64,000 nt of DNA from Natrinema marinum (GTDB lineage Archaea > Halobacteriota > Halobacteria > Halobacteriales > Natrialbaceae). The notes below the pieces were generated by a model, which saw only the letters and a list, made by a program, of their open reading frames with translations, was not told where the DNA came from and did not search any database. The DNA lies in assembly GCF_024296685.1 (NCBI RefSeq), contig NZ_CP100763.1:1736001-1800000 (forward strand), written 5' to 3'. The position numbers and the translations under genes were made by a program. Positions 1-7,966 of this stretch are shown in pieces (the stretch's first letter is position 1; each line of letters begins with the position of its first letter).

Positions 1-555
1 GTCAGCGACCGCGCGGAGGTCGAACACATGCGCGAGGTCTGCCACGAGGCCTTCGGGCAGTGCGACGTCCTTGTCAACAACGCCGGCATCACCGCCGACA
101 AGCAGTTCACCGAGATGTCCCGCGAGGAGTGGGACCGCGTGATGGACGTCAACCTCGGCGGCATGTTCAACTGCACCCAGCTGTTCTACGACGACCTCTG
201 GAACGCACACGAGGGCCGACTCATCAATATCTCGAGCGTCGTCGGTAAACAGGGTAACTTCGGGCAGGCAAACTACGCCGCGGCGAAAAGCGGCATGTTC
301 GGCTTCACCCGGACGATCGCCCTCGAGCTCGCCCAAGGCGGCTCGACGGCCAACTGCGTCGCGCCCGGCTTTACCGCCACCGACATGCTCGAGAGCGTCC
401 CCGACAGTGTCCTCGATCGCATCATCGCAGGCATCCCGCTCGAACGCCTCGCGGAAGTCGAGGACATCGCGGCCGTGGTTCGGTTCCTCGCGAGCGAGGA
501 CTCGTCGTATGTGACGGGGGAAGTGATCGACGTCAACGGCGGGATGGACCTGTAG
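1..555 (+). CDS. SDR-family 3-oxoacyl/acetoacetyl-CoA reductase (5' end missing)
   Basis: The gene enters from the left edge in frame 1 and lacks its N-terminal NAD(P)-binding Gly motif. What remains (184 residues) has the SDR hallmarks: NNAG, the catalytic Ser in NISSVVG, and YAAAK carrying the Tyr/Lys pair, then the PGF and DVNGGM C-terminal signatures. These are typical of FabG/PhaB reductases, which reduce 3-ketoacyl thioesters with NAD(P)H. In haloarchaea close relatives serve as PhaB in polyhydroxyalkanoate synthesis or in other acyl-CoA metabolism; the substrate cannot be told from sequence. The ATG at 28 is internal and not the real start. It converges on the nitronate monooxygenase-like gene. 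Confidence 0.88.
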   Translation, partial: VSDRAEVEHMREVCHEAFGQCDVLVNNAGITADKQFTEMSREEWDRVMDVNLGGMFNCTQLFYDDLWNAHEGRLINISSVVGKQGNFGQANYAAAKSGMFGFTRTIALELAQGGSTANCVAPGFTATDMLESVPDSVLDRIIAGIPLERLAEVEDIAAVVRFLASEDSSYVTGEVIDVNGGMDL

Positions 556-582
556 AACGAGGGCGGCGTCCGGAGACGTTCG

Positions 583-601
583 AGGAAAATTCGCTTTTTG
601 C
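583..601 (+). terminator. possible T-tract terminator between convergent genes
   Basis: The 50-base gap between two convergent stop codons holds an A4 run (586-589) and a T5 run (595-599). Archaeal intrinsic termination mostly needs a U-tract, so this could serve the rightward gene. No strong hairpin accompanies it. Confidence 0.3.
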
Positions 602-605
602 GCGG

Positions 606-1634
606 CTATCGCTCGCTCGTTTCTCGGCCCGGTAGTCCCGAAATCGCTTCGCGCGTGTCCGCGACGAGGTCCTCGAGTACGACGCGTGCGGGCCGAACGT
701 CGTCGGTCAGCCCGACGCTCTGGCCGGCGAACAGCGCCAGTTCGTCGATAGCACCGTCGACATCCGGCGTGGCGAGGGCCTCGTCGTACCGCTCGATCGG
801 GTCGCCGTCGCCGGTCCGCGCGACGACGTCGTGCTCGCCCGGCCGTTCCCCGACCGGCGGCCGGCCGGCCGACTCCCAGCGCTCGAGCGTCTCGTTTCGC
901 AGCACCCGGTGGGCCGTGCCGGGCCAGCCCTTGTCGAAGAGAGTCGTAAACGCGGTGTCGGTCTCGTCGCTCTCACGGAGCCGATCCCGATAGCGGTCGT
1001 GGACCCGCGACTCCTCGGTCGCGACGAATCGCGTCCCGAGCCACGCGCCGTCGGCGCCCAGCGCGAGCGCGGCGGCGATCCCGCGGCCGTCGGCGATCCC
1101 GCCGGCCGCGACGATCGGTACCTCGTCGCCGACGGCGTCCGCGACCCGCGGAACGAGCACCGTGGTCGCCACCTCGCTCTGGACGTGGCCGCCGGCCTCG
1201 AGCCCCTGCGTGACCACGATATCGACGCCGGCGTCGACCGCCCGGCTCGCTTCCGCGGCGCTGCCGACGGTCTGGACCGCGATCGCGTCCGCGTCGTGGA
1301 CCCGTTCGACGAACGGCGCGGCGTCGCCGAACGAGAAGGTGACGATCGGCGCGCCCGCGTCGAGGACCGTCGCGAGGTGGTCCGGGGTGTCTTCGATCGT
1401 CGTCGCCTCGTCGAGGACGAGGTTGACCGCGAACGGCTCGTCGGTCAGGTCTCGCGTTTCCCGAATCGCGCGGCGCGTCGCCTCGAAATCGCGCCACGTC
1501 ACCGCGAGCTGTCCCAGGCCGCCCGCGTTCGACACGGCGGCGGCCAGTTCGGGACAGGTCGCGCTCCCGATCGGCGCTTGGACGATCGGGTGTTCGATCT
1601 CGAGCAAGTCACAGAGCGGCGTCCGTGGCGTCAT
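606..1634 (-). CDS. nitronate monooxygenase / 2-nitropropane dioxygenase family flavoprotein
   Basis: 342 residues starting MTPRTPLCDLLEIEHPIVQAP; the open frame extends further upstream but runs through moaC, so the ATG at 1634 was chosen. It is an FMN-binding TIM barrel of the NMO/IMPDH type: IVQAPIGSAT at the N-terminus, TQGLEAGGH in the middle, and the phosphate-binding AAGGIADGRGIAAALALGADG near residue 200, followed by LGTRFVAT. Family members oxidise nitronates such as propionate-3-nitronate; some relatives are enoyl-ACP reductases (FabK). It lies 7 bases after moaC on the same strand and is probably the last gene of the nnrD/E-moaC unit. Confidence 0.85.
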   Translation of the reverse strand: MTPRTPLCDLLEIEHPIVQAPIGSATCPELAAAVSNAGGLGQLAVTWRDFEATRRAIRETRDLTDEPFAVNLVLDEATTIEDTPDHLATVLDAGAPIVTFSFGDAAPFVERVHDADAIAVQTVGSAAEASRAVDAGVDIVVTQGLEAGGHVQSEVATTVLVPRVADAVGDEVPIVAAGGIADGRGIAAALALGADGAWLGTRFVATEESRVHDRYRDRLRESDETDTAFTTLFDKGWPGTAHRVLRNETLERWESAGRPPVGERPGEHDVVARTGDGDPIERYDEALATPDVDGAIDELALFAGQSVGLTDDVRPARVVLEDLVADTREAISGLPGRETSER

Positions 1635-1641
1635 CGTCCGG

Positions 1642-2175
1642 CTACGCCCGTCGCTTCTCCTTTTGTACGACGCGCACGTTCTCGATCCCGGTGTCGGGAT
1701 ACTGGCCCTCGTCGTCCTTCTCGACGGCCTTGACCATGTCCCAGACGACGTTGAGGCCGGTCGTGACCCCCTCGAGAGCCTCCATCTCGCAGCCGGTCTT
1801 GCCGGTGGTCTCGACGGCGACCCGAAGCTCGATTCGGTCGTCGGCGAGCGAGAAGTCGGTGTCGACGTTGGTGATCGGGATCTGGTGGCACATCGGGATC
1901 GTCTCCCAGGTGTGCTTGACGGCCTGGATCGCGCCGACGCGGGCAGTGGCGAGGACGTCTCCCTTGCCGACCTCGTCGGCCCGGATCGCGTCGATCGTCG
2001 ACGATTGCAGGCGGATTTCACCGGCGGCGACCGCGCGGCGCTCGCTGTCGGGCTTGTCGCCGACGTCGACCATCTGCACGTCGCCTTCGGCGGTGGTGTG
2101 GGTCAGTTCGTCCGCGTTCGCGTCTTCACCCTCGTCTTCCGGGACGCTCGAGCCGGCCGCACCGTCCTCACTCAT
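1642..2175 (-). CDS. moaC: cyclic pyranopterin monophosphate synthase (MoaC)
   Basis: 177 residues. MoaC works after MoaA in molybdenum/tungsten cofactor synthesis, producing cyclic pyranopterin monophosphate. The family core is clear: MVDVGDKPDSERRAVAAGEI, then GKGDVLATARVGAIQAVKHT, then IPMCHQIPIT and the TGCEMEALEGV signature. An acidic extension of about 35 residues precedes the core, as usual for haloarchaeal proteins. The ATG at 2175 (MSEDGAAG) overlaps the end of the upstream nnrD/E gene by 8 bases, pointing to translational coupling; an ATG at 2184 is the alternative. No other moa gene is in the window. Confidence 0.95.
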   Translation of the reverse strand: MSEDGAAGSSVPEDEGEDANADELTHTTAEGDVQMVDVGDKPDSERRAVAAGEIRLQSSTIDAIRADEVGKGDVLATARVGAIQAVKHTWETIPMCHQIPITNVDTDFSLADDRIELRVAVETTGKTGCEMEALEGVTTGLNVVWDMVKAVEKDDEGQYPDTGIENVRVVQKEKRRA

Positions 2176-3595
2176 CGTTCTCACCCCACAGCGCCGCGGG
2201 GATCTCTCCGAGCATCTCGGAGGCGAGAAATCCCATCGAGCCGTCGTCGGCGAGTCGCTCGCCGGCGCGGCCGTTGACGTACGCGGCCGCCGCCGCGGCG
2301 TCGAGCGGGTCGGCGTGTTCGAGCAGCGCCGCGACGATGCCGGCCAGCAGGTCGCCGGTGCCGCCGACTTTCATACCGGGCGCGCCGGTCCGGCAGACCC
2401 GGGTTCGCTCGCCGTCGGTCGCCACGTCGTCGACGCCCTTGGCAAGGACGACGTGGCTCAGGTCCGCGGCGAAGTCCTCGATCTCGTCGGCCGCCTCGCG
2501 CAGCGAGTCGGTATCGGGACCGCCCATCCGGGCGAGTTCCCGGCGGTTGGGCGTACAGACCAGCGTGGCCTCGGTCTCGATCTCCGGCACGACCGCGAGC
2601 GCGTCGGCGTCGACGACCGCCCGGCCGGTGTACGACGAGAGGAACTGCCGGACGGCCTCGAGGGTCTCGTCGGCGGAGCCGAGACCGGGACCGAGGACGA
2701 CCACGTCGTCGTACCGCTCGGCCGTCTCGAGGAGGTCGTCGACCCGATCGGGCGAGAGCCGGTCGCTCTCGTAGGGCTGGACGATGAGATCCTCGGCGTA
2801 GCTCTGGATCTCGCCGGCGACGGCGTCGGGGGCAGCGACGAAGGACAGTTCGGCACCCGCTCGCAGCGATGCCTGCGCGGCCAGTGCCGGCGCGCCGGTG
2901 TAGGGACCGCCGCCGATGATGTACGGTCGGCCGTCCCGGCCAGTCGGCCGGGCGAGGTCGACATCGCCGGGACCGACGAACCGCTCGGCGGCCGCGGGGA
3001 TGCCGATGTCCGCGACGGAGACCGCGGCCTCGAGGTCGTCCAGTCCCGGTTTCGAATCGTGGAAGGTGACGATGCGGTCGGCGTCGACGCCGTTGGCCGC
3101 GTGGTCGCCGCCGTCGGCGTCGAATCCCGAGGGCACGTCGACTGCCACGACGGTCGCGTCGGCCTCGTTGATCGCCCGTGCGGCGGTCGCCGCCGGTTCG
3201 CGGAGGTCGCCGCTGATCCCCGTTCCGAGCATCGCGTCGACGATCACGTCGGCCTCTGGGAGGTCGAAGGCGCTCGAGTCGACCACCTCACGGGTGTCGT
3301 ACTCGGCTTGCTGGAGCGCGTCCCAGTTCTCGCGAGCGATGTCGGTGCCGATCGTGTCGGCCCGGCCGAGCAGCAGCGTCGTCACCTCGAACTCGTCCAG
3401 AAAGCGGGCGGCGACGAACGCGTCACCGCCGTTGTTCCCTCGGCCGGCGACGACGGCGACTCGAGCCCCTGTGTCGGTGACTTCCCGAACCTCGCGGGCG
3501 ACAGCGTGTCCGCTCGACTCCATCAACTGCTTTCGCGGTACGCCGAGCGCGGCGGCGTTCTCGTCGACAGCGGCCATTCGCTCGCCTGTAATCAT
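2168..3595 (-). CDS. nnrD: bifunctional NAD(P)H-hydrate epimerase / ADP-dependent dehydratase
   Basis: 475 residues with the two fused YjeF domains of the nicotinamide-nucleotide repair enzyme. The N-terminal epimerase domain (about 1-210) contains VAGRGNNGGDAFVAARFL and the DVPSGFDADGG motif. The C-terminal ribokinase-like dehydratase domain carries GPGLGS, VDADALAVV, TPNRRELARM and the KVGGTGDLLAGIVAALL nucleotide-binding signature. It repairs hydrated NADH/NADPH. The start at 3595 (MITGERMAAVDE) matches the family; 23 further residues of open frame upstream look non-coding. First gene of the unit with moaC and the nitronate monooxygenase-like gene. Confidence 0.93.
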   Translation of the reverse strand: MITGERMAAVDENAAALGVPRKQLMESSGHAVAREVREVTDTGARVAVVAGRGNNGGDAFVAARFLDEFEVTTLLLGRADTIGTDIARENWDALQQAEYDTREVVDSSAFDLPEADVIVDAMLGTGISGDLREPAATAARAINEADATVVAVDVPSGFDADGGDHAANGVDADRIVTFHDSKPGLDDLEAAVSVADIGIPAAAERFVGPGDVDLARPTGRDGRPYIIGGGPYTGAPALAAQASLRAGAELSFVAAPDAVAGEIQSYAEDLIVQPYESDRLSPDRVDDLLETAERYDDVVVLGPGLGSADETLEAVRQFLSSYTGRAVVDADALAVVPEIETEATLVCTPNRRELARMGGPDTDSLREAADEIEDFAADLSHVVLAKGVDDVATDGERTRVCRTGAPGMKVGGTGDLLAGIVAALLEHADPLDAAAAAAYVNGRAGERLADDGSMGFLASEMLGEIPAALWGENDE

Positions 3596-3761
3596 GACTC
3601 GAGGTTCGACCGGGTGACCGTTGAAGATTGCGGACGATCCGGACAGCGGCCGTCTCTCGTCCAACCGGACCGCCTCCGCGAGGGGTTGCCGGCGCTGCCG
3701 ACCCCGGCCGCGACCGGCAACGTCACACCACAGTTATTCTATAACGATCGTTGGTTTTCGA

Positions 3762-3782
3762 TTGCGAAACTATAGTTGCGAA
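3762..3782 (+). promoter_or_regulatory. candidate promoter with flanking TTGCGAA direct repeats
   Basis: A CGAAAC (BRE-like) plus TATAGTT element lies about 40 bases before the ATG at 3814. TTGCGAA occurs on both sides (3762-3768 and 3776-3782) and the middle AACTATAGTT is palindromic, so a repressor or activator could bind here. Confidence 0.4.
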
Positions 3783-3813
3783 TGTATAAACGCAGTCGAT
3801 TCCTACGGAGGAC

Positions 3814-3951
3814 ATGGATCCAACTGAATCCGACGCGTATCCCGATCCGCTCGTCCAGCCCGAGGTCTCGGTCTACATGCCCGGGACCCCGACCGTCTCG
3901 TTTCTCGAGTACGCCGAACTCTTCGTCGACGCGCTCTCGGGTCGCCGCTGA
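3814..3951 (+). CDS. small acidic hypothetical protein (45 aa)
   Basis: 45 codons, ATG to TGA, preceded at the right distance by a GGAG ribosome-binding site (3807-3810). The peptide reads MDPTESDAYPDPLVQPEV then SVYMPGTPTVSFLEYAEL and ends DALSGRR. It is acidic, uses haloarchaeal codons (GTC, CTC, GAC) and has no membrane segment or Cys. A TATA-like element with repeats lies upstream. I do not recognise the family. It stands alone between the nnrD/E gene (divergent) and the acylphosphatase (convergent), so it is its own transcription unit if real. Confidence 0.55.
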   Translation: MDPTESDAYPDPLVQPEVSVYMPGTPTVSFLEYAELFVDALSGRR

Positions 3952-3981
3952 AAACCGACTTCGAGCCGGCCCGTCGTCGAC

Positions 3982-4260
3982 TCAGTACCGAATTTCGAAC
4001 CCGGCTTCGCCCTGCGGTTCCTCGTATTCGGCCTCGACGTCCTCAACTTCGGACGCGGGACTACCCGTGTAACACCACTCGATCATCGACTCGACGGCGT
4101 CTTCGGGCCCCTCGAAGACCGCCTCGACGCGACCGTCATCGAGGTTCTTCACCCAGCCATCTACGCCCTCCTCGCGAGCCGTCTCGCGAGTGTTCGCGCG
4201 GTAGTAGACGCCCTGGACCGTCCCGGAGACGAACACGTGTGCGCGAGTTCGACCAGCCAT
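3982..4260 (-). CDS. acyP: acylphosphatase
   Basis: 92 residues, the normal size for the family. The catalytic loop is intact: VFVSGTVQGVYYRANTRETA holds the phosphate-binding VQGVxYR motif with its Arg, and GWVKNLDDGRVEAVFEG holds the catalytic Asn. It hydrolyses carboxyl-phosphate bonds such as that of 1,3-bisphosphoglycerate in the cytoplasm. The start at 4260 (MAGRTRAH) is preferred over the ATG at 4287 because the core begins right after it. Confidence 0.95.
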   Translation of the reverse strand: MAGRTRAHVFVSGTVQGVYYRANTRETAREEGVDGWVKNLDDGRVEAVFEGPEDAVESMIEWCYTGSPASEVEDVEAEYEEPQGEAGFEIRY

Positions 4261-4349
4261 GTGCGAGTCCTCGAGCGCGACGGGCAAAAATCCGGGCCAT
4301 GTGACCGAGAAGCGACAAGTGGAGGTGTCTCGAACCCGTATCCGATCCA

Positions 4350-5396
4350 GTGACCGTACGGTACCGAGACGGGATCCACTTCGAGCGCGAGGGCGAGGCT
4401 CGCGTCGTCGCCGACGCCCGCAGCGCCGTCGGCGCGGTCAACGTGGTGAGTCACGCCCACGCCGACCACACGTTCCGGACGCCACCGGAGACCGTCGTCT
4501 GCTCCGCCGAGACCGCGGCGATCGCCGAAGCCCGAACGGGGACCGCCTTCGAGTTCGTCGAGCGAGCGCCCGGCATCGAACTCGTCCCGGCCGGCCACGT
4601 GGTGGGGTCGCGCGCCGCGATCATCGACCTCGAGGCCGTCGGCGGTCTCGACGGGGACCGCGACCGACTCGTGACCGACGGCCCGCAGCGCTACTGCTAC
4701 ACGGGCGACTTCTCCGTTCGGGACCGGTGCTACCTCGAGGGGTTCGACCCCCACGCCGTCGCGGCGGACGCGCTCGTCGTGGAGACCACCTACGGGCTCC
4801 CGAAGTACCGGTTTCCGCCACAAGACGAACTCGAGGCCGCGATCGCGGACTGGCTCCGGGAGAACGACGACCGACCGCTGTTCCTGTTTGGCTACTCGCT
4901 GGGCCGCGCCCAGAAACTCCAGTGGATCGCCCGCGACACGACCGGAGATGAGCGTCGGGAGATCCTCGTCTCCGACACGATCGGGAACGTGAACCGGGCG
5001 ATCGAACGTGCGACCGAGGGCGGACTCTCGTTTTCCGGCCGACCGTATGACTCGCTTCGCGGGCTGACCGATGAGATCGTGATCCTCCCGTCGAACCAGG
5101 CGCGGGCCGACTGGGTCGAGACGGCGGTCGACCGCGAATGCGGGCTGAAAGCGGGCTTTTCCGGCTGGGCCGTCGACGACTCCTTTCGCTATCGCGGAAA
5201 CTACGACGTCACGTTTCCGCTCACGGACCACTGCGATTTCGACGAACTCGTCGAGACAGTTCGCACGATCGACCCCGAAGTCGTCTACACGCAACACGGC
5301 TTCGACGAGGCGTTCGCCGAGTACCTCGAGACGGAACACGGCTACCGCGCCCGGCCGTTGAAACGGGATCAGCGGACGCTCGAGGAGTTCTGCTAG
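4350..5396 (+). CDS. metallo-beta-lactamase fold hydrolase, RNA-processing exonuclease type
   Basis: 348 residues with a GTG start. The zinc site VSHAHADH is near residue 35, AGHVVGSRAAII follows near 75, and the C-terminal part has FPLTDHCDFDEL and VYTQHG like the beta-CASP/CPSF-related exonucleases and YtvA-type mRNA 3'-end processing proteins. Annotators usually call these mRNA 3'-end processing factor-like or DNA ligase-associated exonucleases; the polymer acted on is unknown. No ligase gene is adjacent. It is divergent from the acylphosphatase, with about 90 bases between. Confidence 0.8.
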   Translation: MTVRYRDGIHFEREGEARVVADARSAVGAVNVVSHAHADHTFRTPPETVVCSAETAAIAEARTGTAFEFVERAPGIELVPAGHVVGSRAAIIDLEAVGGLDGDRDRLVTDGPQRYCYTGDFSVRDRCYLEGFDPHAVAADALVVETTYGLPKYRFPPQDELEAAIADWLRENDDRPLFLFGYSLGRAQKLQWIARDTTGDERREILVSDTIGNVNRAIERATEGGLSFSGRPYDSLRGLTDEIVILPSNQARADWVETAVDRECGLKAGFSGWAVDDSFRYRGNYDVTFPLTDHCDFDELVETVRTIDPEVVYTQHGFDEAFAEYLETEHGYRARPLKRDQRTLEEFC

Positions 5397-5402
5397 CCGA
5401 CT

Positions 5403-5486
5403 TCAGTCGGTGGTTTCGAACCGACGAGCGCCGCGGACCATCCGAGCGGCGAGAAGGGCGACGCCGACGACGAACGCGATCGTCAC
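5403..5486 (-). CDS. possible 27-residue membrane peptide coupled to the glycosylase gene
   Basis: A GTG codon at 5486 overlaps the TGA of the upstream glycosylase gene (GTGA), the usual sign of translational coupling in haloarchaea. The peptide reads MTIAFVVGVALLAARM then VRGARRFETTD: one hydrophobic stretch followed by a positively charged tail, as in single-pass micro-proteins. It is too short for coding statistics, and could be chance. Confidence 0.4.
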   Translation of the reverse strand: MTIAFVVGVALLAARMVRGARRFETTD

Positions 5487-6364
5487 TCGCCGGTTCTGAG
5501 GTGATGGAAGATGTACGTTTGGGCATACCCCGCGTACTCGCCGCCGAGCCGTTCGCGCAGTGCTCGAGACGTGGCGGCGTAGGAGCCGCGATCGCAGCTG
5601 GGGTAGTGCTCCTCGATCGCCGAGTTGATCCAGGTATCGAGCGGGACGGCCTCGTCGAAGCCGAGCGAGAAGAGCAGGACGCAGTCGGCCACCTTCTCGC
5701 CGACGCCGACGAACCGAGTCAGGTACTCCCGTGCGTCCTCGTACACGAGGTTCCGCGCCTCGGCCGGGTGCGCTTCGCCGTCGGCGACCATCGCCGCCGT
5801 CCGGGCGACGTAGGGTGCGCGATACCCCAACCCAAGTTCGCGGAGGTCGGCTTCTGTCGCGGTCGCGAGCTGGTCCGGCGTCGGGAACGCGTGGTAGGTC
5901 TCGCCCTCGAACGCGATCGCGTCGCCGTATTCCCGAGCCAGCGTCGAGACCATCGTGTGGATCCGACTCACTCGCATCTGGGCCGAACAGATAAACGAGA
6001 TCAGACAGCCGAAGGGAGGATCGTCGACCAGTCGCATCCCGCGGTGGGCCTCGTACGCTTCGCGGAGCAACGGGTCGTCGGGCGCGGCCGCGACGATCGC
6101 CTCGAGGTCGTCGTCGAGGCGCAGCAGTCGGCGCACGGTCGGCTCGGCGTCGGTCGTCGACTCCCACTCGAGGTGCCCGTCGCGGGTTCGGACGCGGAGT
6201 ACGTCGCCGTCGACCACCGTCGAGTACCAGACGCCCGGGGCCGGCGTTCCGGCGTACATCTCGCCGTTTTCGCGTCGCCAGAGGTAGCTCTGTCCGCTCT
6301 CGAGCGTTCGATACAGATCGAGTCCGCCGGCGAGGTCGTCGACCGGGATCGTCCCCGTCTCCAT
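5483..6364 (-). CDS. ogg: 8-oxoguanine DNA glycosylase / AP lyase (OGG family)
   Basis: 293 residues of the HhH-GPD superfamily. An OGG1-type N-terminal domain (LESGQSYLWRR, where the eukaryotic enzyme has its FRW motif) is followed by FICSAQMRVSRIHTMV and the helix-hairpin-helix at about 218-245, VGVGEKVADCVLLFSLG, which supplies the catalytic Lys224; Asp243 in VPLDTW is the conserved acid. It removes oxidised guanine and nicks the strand. Terminal WxxAA-type features are not obvious. The downstream 27-residue peptide overlaps it by 3 bases. Confidence 0.9.
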   Translation of the reverse strand: METGTIPVDDLAGGLDLYRTLESGQSYLWRRENGEMYAGTPAPGVWYSTVVDGDVLRVRTRDGHLEWESTTDAEPTVRRLLRLDDDLEAIVAAAPDDPLLREAYEAHRGMRLVDDPPFGCLISFICSAQMRVSRIHTMVSTLAREYGDAIAFEGETYHAFPTPDQLATATEADLRELGLGYRAPYVARTAAMVADGEAHPAEARNLVYEDAREYLTRFVGVGEKVADCVLLFSLGFDEAVPLDTWINSAIEEHYPSCDRGSYAATSRALRERLGGEYAGYAQTYIFHHLRTGE

Positions 6365-6507
6365 TCGTTCGGTCCTTCGGGGGCGCGGGCTTTTGCCTTT
6401 CGAACCCGGACGGTCGGCGATCGGTGCGCCGTACCGTCGACAGGCGTGACCACGGCGTCGTCGCTCCGGGGCGAACCTTCTTACTGTAGGCGATACTACG
6501 TCTCAGT

Positions 6508-6993
6508 ATGAATTGCAGGGTTGTCGTCGAAGCTGCCGTGCCGGTATTCGACGTGGAAACGGAGGACGAGGCGATCCGTATCGCCATCTCGAAGACGGGC
6601 GAGATGCTGAACCCTGACTTAAATTACGTCGAGATCAACATGGGCGAGCGGACCTCGCCATCGGGAGAGGAACTCCCGCCCGCGTTCATCGCGGCCGACG
6701 AGGCCCTCGTCGCGCTCGAGTTGGAGATGACCGTCTTCAACGTCGAGCGTGAGGAACACGCCTCGCGGATCGCCCGAAAGGAGATCGGCCAACGCCTCGA
6801 GAACATCCCGCTCGAGGTCGACTCGGTCGAGGTATTAGAAGAAGAGGACGACGAAGACGAGTCGGCTGTGGCTGCAGACGATTCGGACGACGACCAAGCG
6901 GACGAAAAAGGCGATTCGGACTCCGGGAGCGACGAACGCGACGCCGACGAGGACGAAGAAATCCTCCCCGAGTTCGAGGACCTCGTCGAATAG
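6508..6993 (+). CDS. DUF555 (UPF0212) family protein
   Basis: 161 residues. The first 110 match the archaeal DUF555 family: MNCRVVVEAAVPVFDVET, DEAIRIAISKTGEMLNPDLN, and FNVEREEHASRIARKEIG. Function is unknown; the family is widespread in Euryarchaeota. The last 50 residues are an extremely acidic Asp/Glu/Ser tail, a haloarchaeal extension probably disordered. It stands alone, divergent from the glycosylase. Confidence 0.88.
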   Translation: MNCRVVVEAAVPVFDVETEDEAIRIAISKTGEMLNPDLNYVEINMGERTSPSGEELPPAFIAADEALVALELEMTVFNVEREEHASRIARKEIGQRLENIPLEVDSVEVLEEEDDEDESAVAADDSDDDQADEKGDSDSGSDERDADEDEEILPEFEDLVE

Positions 6994-7171
6994 GAGAGCA
7001 TCCACGGAGCGACTGACGACGACGCTCGATTCTGCTTTTGCTCGCGGACGAAACGGTGTAGCCAGCGGCGATTGAGGGACGAGAGACGAGCAGTAACAGA
7101 GCGAGCGGTACCCCGGTAGGAGTGTCACCACTACTGTGTCTGTAGCACGATCGGAGGATGCGACGAATGTC

Positions 7172-7408
7172 TCAGTCCGCTGTTGCGGCGACTGCTTCCT
7201 GCTCCCCTTCCCGCATGTTCGTCGTGATTCCCCCAGCGAGCGCAAAAACAGCAGCTTTGTGATCGGTCTTCGATTTGTGGATCGATGTCGGTCGGATTCC
7301 GAGGGATTCGTACTCCTCGAGATCGATCTGACAGTTTTCCCACGCTGCACACTGATTGGATACCTCCGCCAGAAGGCCGTGAAGGTGAATGAGCTCCTGC
7401 TTCTTCAT
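7172..7408 (-). CDS. UPF0058 family protein
   Basis: 78 residues beginning MKKQELIHLHGLLAEVSNQC, the signature of archaeal UPF0058 proteins, a small helical family of unknown function. An ATG two codons upstream (7414) is an alternative start and would fit a leaderless transcript from the TATA box at 7436-7448. The C-terminus is Glu/Ala-rich. It converges on the DUF555 gene with a gap of about 180 bases. Confidence 0.88.
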   Translation of the reverse strand: MKKQELIHLHGLLAEVSNQCAAWENCQIDLEEYESLGIRPTSIHKSKTDHKAAVFALAGGITTNMREGEQEAVAATAD

Positions 7409-7435
7409 AACCATCCACTCCTACCCACTGCAGGG

Positions 7436-7448
7436 TTATATTATTATC
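7436..7448 (-). promoter_or_regulatory. TATA box of the UPF0058 gene
   Basis: On the minus strand AAGATAATAATATAACC lies 27-33 bases before the two possible ATGs, the spacing expected for a leaderless or near-leaderless archaeal transcript. It stands out as AT-rich within GC-rich sequence. Confidence 0.6.
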
Positions 7449-7675
7449 TTGAGTTGCGTTAACACGCGCCCTGTATTGACTGATTAGTCTGTCACCGGAC
7501 GAGACGGTTCGAACGCATTCCCTACAGAGGTCAATCCCGCGTATAGGGTCGGCGTACAACGGTATTTACACCAGTAATCCGTTCTTTCTTTCCAGCTTCC
7601 GACACCTGGGTTTCGGAGAGTTAAACAGTGGCTACTGGGAGGCGATGCCACGAAACCGAATGCGGTATCGACGAC

Positions 7676-7855
7676 TTATCCGAGTTGTTTCAGCGTCTGG
7701 AGATCCCGATCCGTGCGCATAAATTCGGCAGTACGACGAGAGGCGTGACAGTTCGGGCAGTGAAACATCTCGGCCGGCGTCGGAAGGTCGTCCGGCGCCG
7801 TCTGCCAGTCTTTCGTGCATTCGGGACACAGCAGCTGGACGGTCGTTTTATCCAT
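7676..7855 (-). CDS. small zinc-ribbon-like protein
   Basis: 59 residues starting MDKTTVQLLCPECTKDWQ; CPEC and CPNC are about 29 residues apart and form a likely four-Cys zinc site. This matches a small haloarchaeal putative zinc-binding family with no assigned function. The start at 7855 is preferred to the ATG at 7870 on similarity to such proteins. It follows tfb on the same strand after about 110 bases. Confidence 0.75.
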   Translation of the reverse strand: MDKTTVQLLCPECTKDWQTAPDDLPTPAEMFHCPNCHASRRTAEFMRTDRDLQTLKQLG

Positions 7856-7966
7856 GCTACGCTCTTTCACACGGGAGCTGAAAAACGTTGCCGCAGTTCC
7901 GATCGACGAAAAGTGCCACCCGCGCCGTATCCAACGGACGCGACAGATGACCGTCGTCGGCCGCGT

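Noticed and set aside
7131-7559. 142-codon minus frame overlapping the UPF0058 gene
   Set aside because: It overlaps a recognisable conserved family in another frame and passes through that gene's TATA box.
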